DNA of 64,000 bases from contig NW_018344260.1 of assembly GCF_002099425.1 (NCBI RefSeq), positions 2,028,501-2,092,500 of the forward strand, written 5' to 3'. This document shows, piece by piece, positions 29,925 through 40,529 of this stretch. Made by a program: the position numbers and the translations under genes. Position 1 is the stretch's first letter, and every line of letters begins with the position of its first letter. This DNA comes from Phascolarctos cinereus. Lineage: Eukaryota > Chordata > Mammalia > Diprotodontia > Phascolarctidae. The notes beneath the pieces are model-generated. The model was given only the letters and a program-made list of their open reading frames with translations. It was not told where the DNA came from and searched no databases.

Positions 29925-30079
29925 GGGAGGCAGCAAGGTGGTGCAGTGGACAGAGCACCGGTCCTGAAGAAAAGAGGACCTGAGTTCAAATCTGACCTCA
30001 CACCAAACACTTAACACTTACTGGCTATGGCACCCTGGGCAAGCCACTTAACCCCAACTGCCTTTAAATTTAAAAAAAC
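29925..30079 (+). mobile_element. Marsupial tRNA-related SINE with target-site duplication
   Basis: Head GGGAGGCAGCAAGGTGGTGCAG, body GGACCTGAGTTCAAATCTGACC, tail GGGCAAGCCACTTAACCCC, then A-rich. The target-site duplication AACACTATTA lies at 29915-29924 and 30080-30089. Confidence 0.92.
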
Positions 30080-30184
30080 AACACTATTACAAATGGTTAT
30101 TAGAATCATCTGCAATGAAATAATAAACTAAATGAAATAATATGCTCACCTAGTCAGAAAATGGAAAAGAACCAAGAAGAAAAT

Positions 30185-30455
30185 ATCTTCCCTCTCCCTT
30201 TTTGCCTGTTAATTCTTTGAAACTCAACTTAAATATCACCTATTCCAGAATACTTTCCCCAATTTCTTCTCAGGAAGGATTTTCCTCTCCTTTAATTGCC
30301 ATAGCATTTTGCTCCTCTCTTTCTCTCTCTCTCTCTCTCTCTGCTTTGTAGTTTAATTATTTGCGAATGTCACATCCCTTGTGAGGCTGTGAGATCCATG
30401 AGGGCAGGAACTGTAATATCTAAGCTTTGTACCTCCCCTACCATAGTATACAACA
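30185..30455 (+). mobile_element. L2 3' end with an internal (CT)n tract
   Basis: CTTAAATATCACCTATTCCAG, a (CT)n run near 30320-30342, GTGAGATCCATGAGGGCAGG and CATAGTATACAACAG. Confidence 0.7.
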
Positions 30456-30459
30456 GTCA

Positions 30460-30830
30460 ACAGATATTTAATTAAGTACCTACCATGTGCTGCAGATACA
30501 AAGAAAGGCAAACAACAGTCCCTGCTCTCAAAGAGCTCTCAATCTAATGGAGGAGACAACATGTAAACAATAAGGCACAAACAGGATAGAGAGGATAACC
30601 CGGAAATAACCTGCAAGGGAAGGCTTTAACATTAAAAGAGATGAAAAAAGGTACTTGCAGAAAGGGGGGAATTTAGCTGAAAACTGAAGAAGTCAGGAAA
30701 GAAGAAATGAAGGAAGGAGCAAATCCAGACATTGGGAGCAGACATGCTCAGAATGCTCAGAATCTGGAGATGAGTGTCTTGTGCAAGGAACAGCAAAGAG
30801 GCCTGTGTCACTGCAGCACACAAGGTCCTT
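30460..30830 (-). mobile_element. L2 fragment, antisense, interrupted by an L1 stub
   Basis: TTAAGTACCTACCATGTGC, CCCTGCTCTCAAAGAGCTC, GGAGACAACATGTAAACAATA and GGCTTTAACATTAAAAG are the reverse complement of the L2 3' end. The L2 resumes for a short way after the L1 stub. Confidence 0.75.
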
Positions 30831-30847
30831 AATAAATTCAGCAGTAA

Positions 30848-30980
30848 CATGTATAATTGATACACTGCTTGCCTTCTTAATGGGTGGGGGAGAGCCTGGA
30901 GGGAGGGGAGAATTTGAAACTGAAAATTTTTAAAAAGTCAATGTTAAAAAATATATTAAAAAATTTTTTTAAATAAAAAA
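30848..30980 (+). mobile_element. Tiny 5'-truncated L1 (133 bp of 3' UTR) with target-site duplication
   Basis: ATTGATACACTGCTTGCCTTC, then GGGGAGAATTTGAAACTG and an A/T-rich tail. Flanks are AATAAATTCAGCAGTAA (30831-30847) and AATAAATGCAGCAGTAG (30981-30997). Confidence 0.85.
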
Positions 30981-31019
30981 AATAAATGCAGCAGTAGAGT
31001 ACAGTAGAAAGAGACCTGT

Positions 31020-31203
31020 ACTTGAAGTTAAGGAACCTTACAGATCACCTAGTCCAACCCCTTCATTTTATAATTAGGAAGGAAACTGAGGCCCAGGGAG
31101 GTTCAGGTGCTTGCCCAAAATTAACACAAAAGTAGTTAAGTAGCACAGCGAGGATTCCAATGCAGGTCTTCTAACTCTAAATCTAGCATTCTTTTCCCTG
31201 CGC
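31020..31203 (+). mobile_element. MIR/THER CORE-SINE
   Basis: ACAGATCACCTAGTCCAACCCC, GGAAACTGAGGCCCAGGGAGG and GCAGGTCTTCTAACTC. Confidence 0.85.
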
Positions 31204-31204
31204 T

Positions 31205-31760
31205 TTTTGTCTCTTAGAGTAAATTTGTGTCCTGGCACTGTACTTAGACGATGGACAGTCTGGGTCTGGGTTTTTGTCGTTGCTGTTGTTTGGCTATTTG
31301 TTGCCTGCATTCCTGAGATATCATGTGTTGGTCCAAACTCCCAAGATGCAATGACTATGTAGATAATGGCCATTTGTGTAGAGGTATGGGCTCTCTAACT
31401 CTGGGAATACACATATGAAGAAGTCTCACAGATTCCAGCCCATAAATGCTGATTAACAAAGGTCAAGCATTTCAACCCTCATTTCAACCATTCCATGTCT
31501 TAACCAACTACTGCCTTAGGACCCCTGAGAAAAAGGTAAGGAAATACAGAAGTATCAGGGAAAAAAAAGGTCTTTTTTTCCTATTTTTCTATATAAGGTG
31601 TAATCAAATTTAGCCCCTCCTTAGTCATACTGACATCTCATGAGCTGAATCTATGGGTCCTAACATATGCAGGGACACTAATAAGTAGCACGAGATTCAA
31701 TCTCTATACTGATGACACCTTTCCCAATGAGAAGTACCCAAGGGAACAGAAGCAGAAATG
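31205..31760. other. No recognised feature
   Basis: Unique sequence; short frames only. Confidence 0.4.
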
Positions 31761-31764
31761 CCTT

Positions 31765-31990
31765 CCAGAGCATCTCCAAGAAATGGTCATCCAGCTCTGG
31801 TTGAAGATATACAATAATATACTCTTGGAGGCAGCAGCCCATGCTACTTCTGGATACCTGTTAGGAAGGGTTCCCCTCACGGGAAACCAAAATCTGATCT
31901 TCCCCTAAATTTTGCCCACTGCTCCTAGCTCTTCCTGTGATCAAAAAGGAAGCAGTACGCTATCTTCAGCAGATGAGAGTGGCGTGATAA
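31765..31990 (-). mobile_element. CR1/L3 3' fragment, antisense
   Basis: GGCAGCAGCCCATGCTACTT, TTAGGAAGGGTTCCCCTC and CTGCTCCTAGCTCTTCCTGTG parallel the segment at about 11480-11600. Confidence 0.55.
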
Positions 31991-31994
31991 AGCC

Positions 31995-32635
31995 CCCAGC
32001 TCTTGCCATCTGTCTCGTTTATTGTATAAATCATAAACAATAGACAGGAAGATATATGTGCACACACACCCCAGAGAATATGTAAAAGGGCAGGAATATG
32101 TCATGTCTCCTGTGTACACTGGAGACCCCACTACAATGCTGGCCATGAGACTTGCTGATTATATCAGTATCTGGGTCTGATTCTACCCTGATGAACACCT
32201 GTTACCCTACTGTTGACCAAAATGAGGCTTCTTGCTTTTCCCCCCCAGAACTTGTAAACTATGAAGCAAAGAAAGTTGTACACCGAATAGCCACAGTTCT
32301 TTTTTGTTTACTCATCTAAATCTAATCCAAGTAAAACAGATGTTATTTATGCATTACCAAATGGTAAGAATCTTGAATTTCTACTGAATACAAGATAGAA
32401 AAATCAGGTAGAGCAAAAGCAGCAGCTTAGTATCAACCACACCAAAAGAATAATGGAAGCGAAGCTGTATTTAAAATGAGTAATCAACAAAGTAGGTGCT
32501 ATTCATTTCCATTCAGTGAACCCCATGTCTCCAAATGTGGAGTGATTCATGCCGGCCAATTACATTAATACATAGACTACAGATTAGGAAAGGAAAATTT
32601 TTGCTTCCATAGTGCTTATCATTCTAAGCATACTA
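31995..32635. other. No recognised feature
   Basis: Unique sequence without a supported frame or repeat. Confidence 0.4.
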
Positions 32636-32639
32636 CATG

Positions 32640-32995
32640 TCATAGCCATGACATTACATGTCATAGCCAACTGAACACTGCACTGAGGAGTGAGGAAAAC
32701 CAGGGTTCAAATCCCTGTTCAAATTTAAGTTTCTTGCAAGTAGGGATTATTTCATTAATTGTATTCATATCCCCAGCAACTAATCAAAAGCCTGGTATGT
32801 TGGATACTTTAGATGCTTGCTGATTGGTTGGTCCTGCCTCTGACGTTCACTAGTTGGGTAACCTTGGTCAAGTCATTTAAGAATTCTAAGCCTCAATTTT
32901 GCTCATCTGGAAAATAAATAAATACAGATTATCATACCCATGGTACTTTCCTAATAGGACTATAACAAGGCTCAAAATATTATGCGATATTACAT
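32640..32995 (+). mobile_element. MIR/THER split by an L2 3' tail
   Basis: The MIR 5' part (CAGGGTTCAAATCCCTG) and its continuation (GCCTCTGACGTTCACTAG, TCAAGTCATTTAAGAATTC, ATCATACCCATGGTAC) are separated by an L2 3' tail at about 32722-32833 (CAAGTAGGGATTATTTC, ATATCCCCAGCAAC, GATGCTTGCTGATTGG). Confidence 0.65.
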
Positions 32996-32999
32996 AAAC

Positions 33000-33845
33000 A
33001 TCAGTTATTATTATTACTCCACTCATTTAAAGACATGGAAAAATAAGAGAGGAACCAAGGAAAAATTATTAAGAGCTAGAAGCAGGCTCTGTGCAGAGAC
33101 ACGAAAGAATCTGGGGGTAGGCAGAGGAGTATTTTCAGTGTCAACTATAAAGACAGTTATTACCAAGAGAATAATACTAGCACTCTTGCTTTATAGGCAG
33201 AACCACAAAGAGTTTTCCACCAGAGGAATATGAACAGATTGGGTTTTTTTACAGCTTGAAAGTGTTTCCCAGTGGTCTTTCAGGGAGAGGTTAGGAAACA
33301 TTCTCATTTCACTCCTTCCTGGACCAGCAAGTCAGATACCTGAAGAAGCAGGCTGGACCAACATTACATGCCACATCAGAAAGAAAGTGAAGGTACCCAA
33401 GACCAATAAATATAAGAGTCAATGGGGTCTTAATGGCAGCTGTCCCTGATACTTAATTGATACTCATTATATGGATACATTTTAACATAAGCCTACTATC
33501 TAAATCAAGAATTGAGTCCATACAGAAGCCAGACTAAAAAATGGTACTTGTACTATACTAAAGGGCAGGGATATTCACTCCTACAACCAGGATGTTGAGA
33601 GCACACTATCCCTACCTATGGTAGTACACTCAAATTTTTATTAAGCTCCTACTACATAGAAAACACTGAGTGGGGGGAAGAGGTATATTGTGGGGAAAAC
33701 TCCTAGGAGACCTAGTAACTTGACCCTGCTTTAATCAAGGACAAACTATACCTGTGGGATTTCTCACTCTGCCTGTGGAAGCAAGCATACACTCGGGAAT
33801 CCTGGTTTTCCTGCCCACCCCCACCCCTACCTCCAAAACACACAG
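33000..33845. other. No recognised feature
   Basis: Some L2-antisense-like text near 33080-33240 (GTGCAGAGACACGAAAG, CACCAGAGGAATATG) is too short to delimit. The rest is unique. Confidence 0.35.
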
Positions 33846-33860
33846 TCCAAAGTATAAAAG

Positions 33861-34650
33861 TGAAAAGGACCTGTATGTACGAAAATATTTATAGCACCTC
33901 TTTTTGTGGTGGCAAAGAATTGAAAATTATGAGGACGCCCATCAATTGGGGAATAGCTTGTTAGTTGTGTTATATGATTGTGATGGAATACTATTTTGCT
34001 ATAAGAAATGATAAGCAGAATGCTTCTCAGAAAAACCTGGAAAGACTTACATAAACTGATGCGAAGTGACATGAGCAGAATCAGGAAAACATTGTACACA
34101 GTAGCAGCAATATTGTATGATGATTGTATGATGTGAATGACTTAGCTATTCTCAGCAGTACAACAAACCAAGACAGTTCTGAAGGACTGGTTTTTTTTTT
34201 AAGGCAATTAGGGTTAAGTGACTTGCCCAGGGTCACACAGCTAGTAAGTGTCAAGTGTTTGGTCTGAGGCCAGATTTGAACTCAGGTCCTCCTGACTTCA
34301 GGGCTGGTGCTCTATCCACTGCGCCACCTAGCTGCCCCCTCTGAAGGACTTAATGATGAAAAATGCTATCTACCTCCAGAGAAAGAACTGATGGGGTCTA
34401 AATGCGGAGTTGAAAGCATACTTTTAAAAACTTTATTTTTCTTGGGGGGGAGGGGTTGGTCTGTGTTTTCTTTAACAACATGACTAATATGAAAACATGT
34501 TTTACATCACTGCACATGTATAACCTCTATCAAATTGCTTGCCTTCTCAATGAGGAAACAGGAGAGGGAGGGAAGAAGAGAATATGGAACTCAATTTTTT
34601 AAAATGAACGTTAAAAATTGTTTTTACATGTAATTGGGGAAAAAAAATTT
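33861..34650 (+). mobile_element. 5'-truncated L1 with target-site duplication, host of a SINE
   Basis: ORF2 C-terminal coding (CAAAGAATTGAAAATTATG, CATCAATTGGGGAATAGC) runs through the 3' UTR to an A-rich end. The target-site duplication is AAGTATAAAAG (33850-33860) / AAGTATAGAAG (34651-34661). Confidence 0.87.
34189..34339 (-). mobile_element. Marsupial tRNA-related SINE inserted in L1
   Basis: T-run, AATTAGGGTTAAGTGACTTG, then the head complement CACTGCGCCACCTAGCTGCCCC. The exact 11-bp target-site duplication TCTGAAGGACT lies at 34178-34188 and 34340-34350. Confidence 0.95.
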
Positions 34651-34969
34651 AAGTATAGAAGAGGGCTAAGAATAACAGCTTCTGTTCCAGGATGAAAGGT
34701 TATTCAATGTCTCTTTGCTTTCTACTGCCCCTATCTCTGACCTGCCAGATACTGAATCCAAACTCCACGTACATAGACTTTTGAGATTGTCCAGCATTTT
34801 CTGATCCATATGAATTCAATCTGACTTGTGATTTCTACGCAGTCTTTCTAGTCCTGTCTAGTTCTCTATTTATCTGACCTTAGAAAACTGGTAGATGGGT
34901 CCTGCTGAGTCAGTAACCTGCTAGTCAGCCCTGAGCTGCTACCACCTATAATATGACAGACAGAAAACA

Positions 34970-35800
34970 TAAAACTTAGTGTTCCTGCCCTCAACAAGCT
35001 TACAAACTAAATCATACACATGAAAAGTTAACTTAAAATAAAAAGCAGTAATATGTTGGGGATCTGTAAGGATGTAGAGGGCCACAGGCGGTTCATGAGG
35101 TCTCACTGATGGGCAGAGGCCCCTCTCGGGTGACTGATCTATGAGCAAAGGTCGTCTGGTTCGGTGCTCCATTCTATGGATCTTTAACAATCTTTAACTC
35201 TCCTAGTTCTTGTATGGTCATTAGCAGTCTATCTGGGATCGGAATCAGATAAGTGTACAGGACCGTGCATACACTGTCCTTAGCACAGCATGAGCTCTAC
35301 GTCATTGTAACTTGATAAGAAGTTCCTGTTACTTTGCTACTTAAGTGAATGCTTTGCAAAAGTTAAATGGAGTTGCTTCCATCCTGCCTCCCACCTCATC
35401 AATGTGCATTCGAGATAGAAAATCAAGCTGGTCTTGATTCATCAGGTGATTGGGAAGTCCTAGGCCCTAGGTAAGCTCTATAGCCAAGTGAACTAGTTGT
35501 GTACAACAGTAATAGACAAACGAAAGAAAATTATGAACAAGAATGGTAAAGGGAAAGGGGGTGAAAATTAAGTGGGTTTTGAATGAGGGCTTGAAAATTA
35601 CCTATAGGTAAAGATAATCAGGGGAGGGCACTCTTAGCAGGGAGACTGAATAAGTTATAAGAAGACACCCAGAGGCAGAAAAGCTCAGGGCAACTTTAGA
35701 GGACAATAAATAGCCCAGCAGGTTGCCTGGAGCAAATAGCTCATATGGGGTTATACTGTATAAAAGACAAGATTGGATTATGATTTCCTTGGCATATGGA
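34970..35800 (-). mobile_element. L2 fragment, antisense, split by an LTR
   Basis: TCCTGCCCTCAACAAGCTTAC before the LTR; GGGGAGGGCACTCTTAGCAG and AAGACACCCAGAGGCAGAAAAG after it. Confidence 0.65.
35054..35508 (+). mobile_element. Solo LTR of an endogenous retrovirus (fossil), 6-bp target-site duplication
   Basis: A 455-bp unit runs TGTTGGGGAT...TGTACAACA with inverted TGTTG/CAACA tips. It is bounded by the identical direct repeat GTAATA (35048-35053, 35509-35514) inside an antisense L2. There is no internal region, so it reads as a solo LTR left by recombination. The 6-bp duplication fits a class II (beta/ERVK-like) element; family not identified. Orientation is inferred as plus from the AGTTAAATGGAGTTGCTTCC stretch near the end. 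Confidence 0.75.
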
Positions 35801-35879
35801 CAACTTCCACTGGTATAGACTGCAATTCCTCTGGGAGTTACAAAATTTATCACCTACATACAAATGAAAATTGAGACTG

Positions 35880-36050
35880 TGAAATACGCTGAAAAAAACA
35901 ATGGATGTGGAGTCAGAGGGTTCGAATTCTGCCATATGACTTTGAGCAAGTCACTTCACTGGGCCTCAGTTTCCTTATTTATAAAATAAGAAGGCTGGAT
36001 TCAATAATCGCTAAGGTCCATTTCAGTTCTAAATCTATGATCCCATGATC
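35880..36050 (+). mobile_element. MIR/THER CORE-SINE
   Basis: GATGTGGAGTCAGAGGGTTC, GAGCAAGTCACTTCACTGGG, CTCAGTTTCCTTATTTATAAAA and GGTCCATTTCAGTTC. Confidence 0.85.
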
Positions 36051-36054
36051 CATC

Positions 36055-37140
36055 CTATTCAAAGGCTCCCAAATCTTTATTTCCAGCTCCATTCTTTCTC
36101 TTTCCAAATTCTACGACTCTAACAGTAAATTTTCTAAATAGTAGTTTTCCTAACCATATAAGCTGTTTCCTCTACAACTTGGAATGTCTTCACACCCATC
36201 ATTTGATGTATAATTTTTGGTGCTTAACAGTTTACTTATTGTATAACTTAAAATACCCAGAATCCTAGTAGTGGGAAAAGGCACATAACAAAATTGTCAG
36301 AAACAGATTCCAGATTTAAGTACTATGTCAATGACATGATGGGATTTACAAAAGCTTTCAGAGAGATCAAGTAAGGAAACAGCTACAGGTACACTTGCTG
36401 AGTTATTTTTGTCTTCACATCAGGAAAACCCAATCTAACTACTTGATTAAATTATTTTGGAACTTCAAGATAATCAGGAGTCATTTTAAATACTGCAGTA
36501 ACACCCCTCTGTTCTTAGGGTTGTAATACATATTTTGTCAATATCTTAAAAGAATACACTCATTGGTTTGGAGACACTGACATTTCAAGGTTCAAATGAG
36601 CTAAAGTCTTGATGAAATTAGGAACTGCCATTCTGTGATATAACATCTTGACTTTTTGGAGCAGATGGCAAACAAGAGACCTCACTCAGCTCCTTAATAT
36701 AATTGTTCCAAAAACACAGCTATCCCTTCTGTACTATGACTGCTGGAGATACATTTCAAACAGGAAGAAGTAATGAGCAGGTCAGAAGTGAGCATGGTGA
36801 CTTTGAAATAGAAAGAGATGAAAGGCTGCTTCTGGCCAAACAAAGTGAAGTGACATCATGCATAATGGCTCTGAATAAAGACGCAATTCACCATGGAGTT
36901 CTGCATGACCACCAGACATTCTGTTTCTACACCCTAACCTAGTAAATACAGAAGAACATTGACATGTCACCAAGGCTTTATGTCATTCACATTATCAATG
37001 GTCAGCCAGCTGAATCAGTCCAACTAAGAAGAGGTTCAAAGAAATTATATGCCATCAAAAAGGGTTATAAAGGAACAATCAACCTCTTCCTCTGACAGAA
37101 ATGTATATCTGTTATCTTTACAATTTGTTAAAGATATTAG
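36055..37140. other. No recognised feature
   Basis: Unique sequence. The plus frame at 36703-36942 has no domain I recognise and no splice framing. Confidence 0.4.
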
Positions 37141-37144
37141 GGTA

Positions 37145-37735
37145 TTGAGAAATGGTTTTCTCAGCCATAAAATAAAGGCATTGTGATGTGGGGACAAAGA
37201 GTGCTCTAAGATTAAAAATAATACTAAGGGTTACTTTCCCAGGCCCCCTGAGAGGGTGTGAGGCTCATTCTGTAGCCCATCCTGTACCTTGAAATCCTGG
37301 AACTTGAGAACTTCTCAAGTCATTTTCCCCTTCTCTTGAAATGCCATACAACTTACACAAAAAGAATTGCCTTTGTGTCCCTTATCCTGTGTTCCCTATC
37401 CTGTCATTCATCTTTCTTATTCTGTTCTTAATCTCTAACCCCCATAAAAAACCCTAAAAATATATCATCTTCCTACAGGCTATATAATTTTCTGTCTACA
37501 TAAGCCTGAGTCTTGTCCTATATTGACACCCTTTGTTTAGCTCCTTGCTGACCTCAGGCCTGTGAAGCTTTCATGAAATAAAGCTCCCAATGGCTACAGA
37601 GAAAGTCTAAGTGAATTTTTTCACACCTGAACCAGCTCTCCCAACTCTAAATCTCAACAACTGGACTAGAGATGCAAACCTTCAAGCATTATAAATGTTA
37701 GCTATTATTATTATTGCCATCATCATTATCAAATT
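37145..37735 (+). mobile_element. MIR/THER 3' part interrupted by a solo LTR
   Basis: A MIR-like TTTTCTCAGCCATAAAATAAAGG precedes the LTR. GGACTAGAGATGCAAACC and ATAAATGTTAGCTATTATTATT follow it, as in an uninterrupted MIR 3' end. Confidence 0.6.
37184..37659 (+). mobile_element. Solo LTR-like fossil, 476 bp
   Basis: The unit starts TGATGTGGGG and ends CTCAACA. It has a TATA-like GGCTATATAATTTT near 37480 and the polyadenylation signal GAAATAAAGC near 37575. It splits a MIR. Its flanking 4-bp repeat (ATTG / ACTG) is only approximate, as expected for an older insertion. A 4-bp duplication would suit a gamma-type (class I) element; family not identified. Confidence 0.6.
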
Positions 37736-37792
37736 GAATGGGATGTCCCAGTGAAGACTCAGTGTAATTAAGGTAATGAGTTCAGAAGGTAG

Positions 37793-38156
37793 TGTGAGAA
37801 ATGAACTCTCAGAAGTGAAGGCTCCTCAAAGGGTCAAATAATTCTTGATTATTACTTTCAAAATCCTCCCCCACTTAGACCCTGTTTTTAAGCACTTAAC
37901 AGAAAGAATAAGCCCTGTTCCACCCCCAACCTGAGCTTCTGGCCTCTTTCCTTGTCTTTGAGTTTGGGGCCTGGAATGCAAGCCTCACCTCCCAGTTAAG
38001 AGGATCGGAAGAAACTTTCAAGCTTAGAATGTAAGCCCACCCCCAGTTAAGGGGGTAAGGGATAGTGGTGGGTGGAAACTTGTTTGCCTGGTGGGTGGAG
38101 GCTTGTTTGCGTGGTGGGTGGAGACTTGCTTTCATAAGGCGGCCCCTGTTACTCCG

Positions 38157-38250
<94 letters not shown>

Positions 38251-38368
38251 CCCCCTCTCCCTCCAGAAGGAGCACACACCCATCTCGTGAGATTGTAATA
38301 AAGGTAACCTTTACTTTCCACCTTGAGAAGTCTCTGAGTTTAATTTGGGTTGGGGTCGCTGTCCCACA
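37793..38368 (+). mobile_element. Second solo LTR-like fossil, ~576 bp
   Basis: Tips are TGTGAGAAAT and GTCCCACACA. The upstream part has two tandem units of the GCTTGTTTGC..GGTGGGTGGAG type. A CATAAGGCGGCCC promoter-like box is followed by a long TCTG/TC tract, then AATAAAGG near 38297 and a U5-like end. I could not identify a target-site duplication. It is unlike the LTR 130 bp upstream, so the two are independent insertions. Confidence 0.55.
38155..38256. repeat. (TCTG)n(TC)n compound microsatellite within the LTR
   Basis: About 12 TCTG units, then about 22 TC units, then a C-run. Open frames across it on both strands are repeat-encoded and not genes. Confidence 0.97.
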
Positions 38369-38369
38369 C

Positions 38370-38805
38370 AAAATGATCCCTAGGAATCTTTATAGTGCTG
38401 ATATTCTAGATTCTAGAACATCATCATCCCTTTGGTAGGGTAAAAGGGAAGAAAAAAAAATAGGGGTCATGAATCACCAGAGAACCTGATGATGTGAACA
38501 ATCTCAGGTGAGTTAGGATGAGTTCTCTTCCAACAAAAATTCTCCCATACATGGGTCAAAGGAATAATTTCATTCCCTGAACTCAGAAACAATTATGTCC
38601 TCCAAAAATGACTTGGAGATGAAGACAGTCCTCAGACAGAAAACAGGAATTTTAAGGCAATCTGAAGAGGCAAAACTCAAATAGGCAGTAATGCATTCTT
38701 TTTAGCCATTAGAAGCTGATTGTGCAACAGATTGGTTTCATATGGAAATGAGTCTCACAATTGCCCCCACAAAGCCCCTAATAAGGGTAGACCTAGGAGA
38801 TGTTA
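38370..38805. other. No recognised feature
   Basis: Unique sequence without supported frame. Confidence 0.4.
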
Positions 38806-38811
38806 TAGAAA

Positions 38812-39023
38812 GAGTTCTTAACATTTTTTGTGTCATAGACTCCTTCACAGAGTGTTTTTTTTAAATGTATAAGACATATAGAATTACAATGGCAAGACAA
38901 AGGATGATGAAAATGAACAGGTAATTTTTTTCCCACCTGCATTCACAGGCACCTCCCCCCAATCTATCAATGGAAGGATAGATGGACCCTTGGATGTCCA
39001 TGGACCACAGATTAAGAATCCTA
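38812..39023. mobile_element. Non-autonomous DNA transposon-like element (hAT-like)
   Basis: The left end AGTTCTTAACATTTTTTGTG and the reverse complement of the right end (AGGATTCTTAATCTGTGG) form imperfect terminal inverted repeats of about 26 bp around about 210 bp. It resembles the old repeat near 59503. Confidence 0.5.
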
Positions 39024-39079
39024 GACTAGAACAAAAGATTAAGAAGGTGAGCTTTATCAAAATGCATGGTTTTAAGATA

Positions 39080-39205
39080 ATTATAGCTTTAGTGCTGGAA
39101 AGGACCTGAGAGGTTAGGTCACTTGCCTAAGTTCAAACAGGTAAATGGTAAGGTCACGTTTGAACCCAGATCGTCTGACTCCAACTTCAGAGTTCTTTCT
39201 GAACC
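39080..39205 (+). mobile_element. MIR/THER, internally deleted
   Basis: GTGCTGGAAAGGACCTGAGAGG, then TCACTTGCCTAAGTTC and CCCAGATCGTCTGACTCC. Confidence 0.75.
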
Positions 39206-39759
39206 ACAGCTCCCCTCAAGCCTCAATCTTTTTTTCCCCTTATCTTTTTATCTTTTCAGATTTTGTTTTAACCCTCAAGGTCAAGGCTGGTTTCTGTTTA
39301 TGTTCCAGACCACAGACCAAGTAAGAACATTTATATACTGGGTAGACAGATAAGGATTTTGCAACTTGTTTTAAAACTGTTACATAAAAGTGTGAAAGAT
39401 TATGGCCCGAGCCTTCTTAGTGTTGGTTACATTCATGATCAGCCTGTCAATCAATCAATTAATCACCTGTCCTTGGAATGGTGACTAAGCACAGCCTAGG
39501 AGGCAGGTTTTTCACGACGCCTATGCTTCTGAAATAACCCAACATTTTTATTTGTCTTGGGCCGTTCATCTGACAGAGGCATATTCTTTCTGCTATCATC
39601 CTTTTCTAATTGCTTATGTCAATTTTATAATTCTTTAGACTGTGTTTCATTGTATCCTTGGATGAGTACATTGCTCCTGCTGTCTAAGAGGGAAATTACA
39701 AGCAGCTTATATTATGAAACTAAATGTTTATCAAAACACTTCAGCAAAGACACATCAAA

Positions 39760-40330
39760 CAATTCCATTCAGCAAACATTTGTCAGGCTTCTATTGTGTG
39801 CAAGAAATTGTGGCAGGAACATTTATTAAGCATCTATTGTGTGCAAGATACAAAAATAGATATGCTGTCAAGATGCTTCTAATCTAACAGGAAAGGCATG
39901 TAACCCAATAACTGATAACAAAAAAGACTGTGATAAATGCAAAATAATTGTACAAAGTGCTATGAGAAATTTTAAAAGAAATTGATCATTTTCCCCTGAG
40001 GGTCAGGCAAAACTTCATGGAGTAAGTAGTATCTTAGTTATATCTTGAAGAAAGGGAGGGACTTAAAGAGATGAAGGTTGTGGAAAGGTGGAGAAATTCA
40101 TTCCAGACATGGGAGACAAGTATGTAAGAAAAGACACAAAGAGGGCAGGAACATTATGAAACACAAATAGTCCAGTTTGTCCAAACATAAAATATGTCAA
40201 GAAGAGCAATACAACAGAAAGCTAGAAAAGTATTTAGACCCAAATTATGTAAATCTTAAATGCCAGGACCTGGAGACTACATTTTTTGGTACTATCCAGA
40301 GATATGTAGTAGCTCATTCATAAAACAGAC
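39760..40330 (-). mobile_element. L2 fragment, antisense
   Basis: ATTTATTAAGCATCTATTGTGTG, GCAAAACTTCATGGAG and CATTCCAGACATGGGAGAC. The first 30 bp of the tip appear twice, near 39780 and 39818. Confidence 0.75.
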
Positions 40331-40349
40331 TTTAGTATGACAAGAGAGC

Positions 40350-40525
40350 CAAATAAACAAAGGGCTTGGAGTCAAGAAGACATGAATTCAAATCCAGCTT
40401 TAGGTTACTATGTGACCCTGGGGAAGTCACTTAACCTCTCTCAGGCTGTTTCCTCATCTGTGAAATGAGGATAATAATAACACCTACCTCACAGAGTTGT
40501 TATGAGGATCAAATGAAATAATAAT
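40350..40525 (+). mobile_element. MIR/THER CORE-SINE
   Basis: GCTTGGAGTCAAGAAGACATG, GGGGAAGTCACTTAACCTCTC, TTTCCTCATCTGTGAAATGAGG and TACCTCACAGAGTTGTTATGAGG. Confidence 0.88.
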
Positions 40526-40529
40526 TTTC

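Noticed and set aside
38065-38438. Several overlapping open frames on both strands rich in LSVC/RERE repeats
   Set aside because: They are translations of the TCTG/TC microsatellite, not genes.
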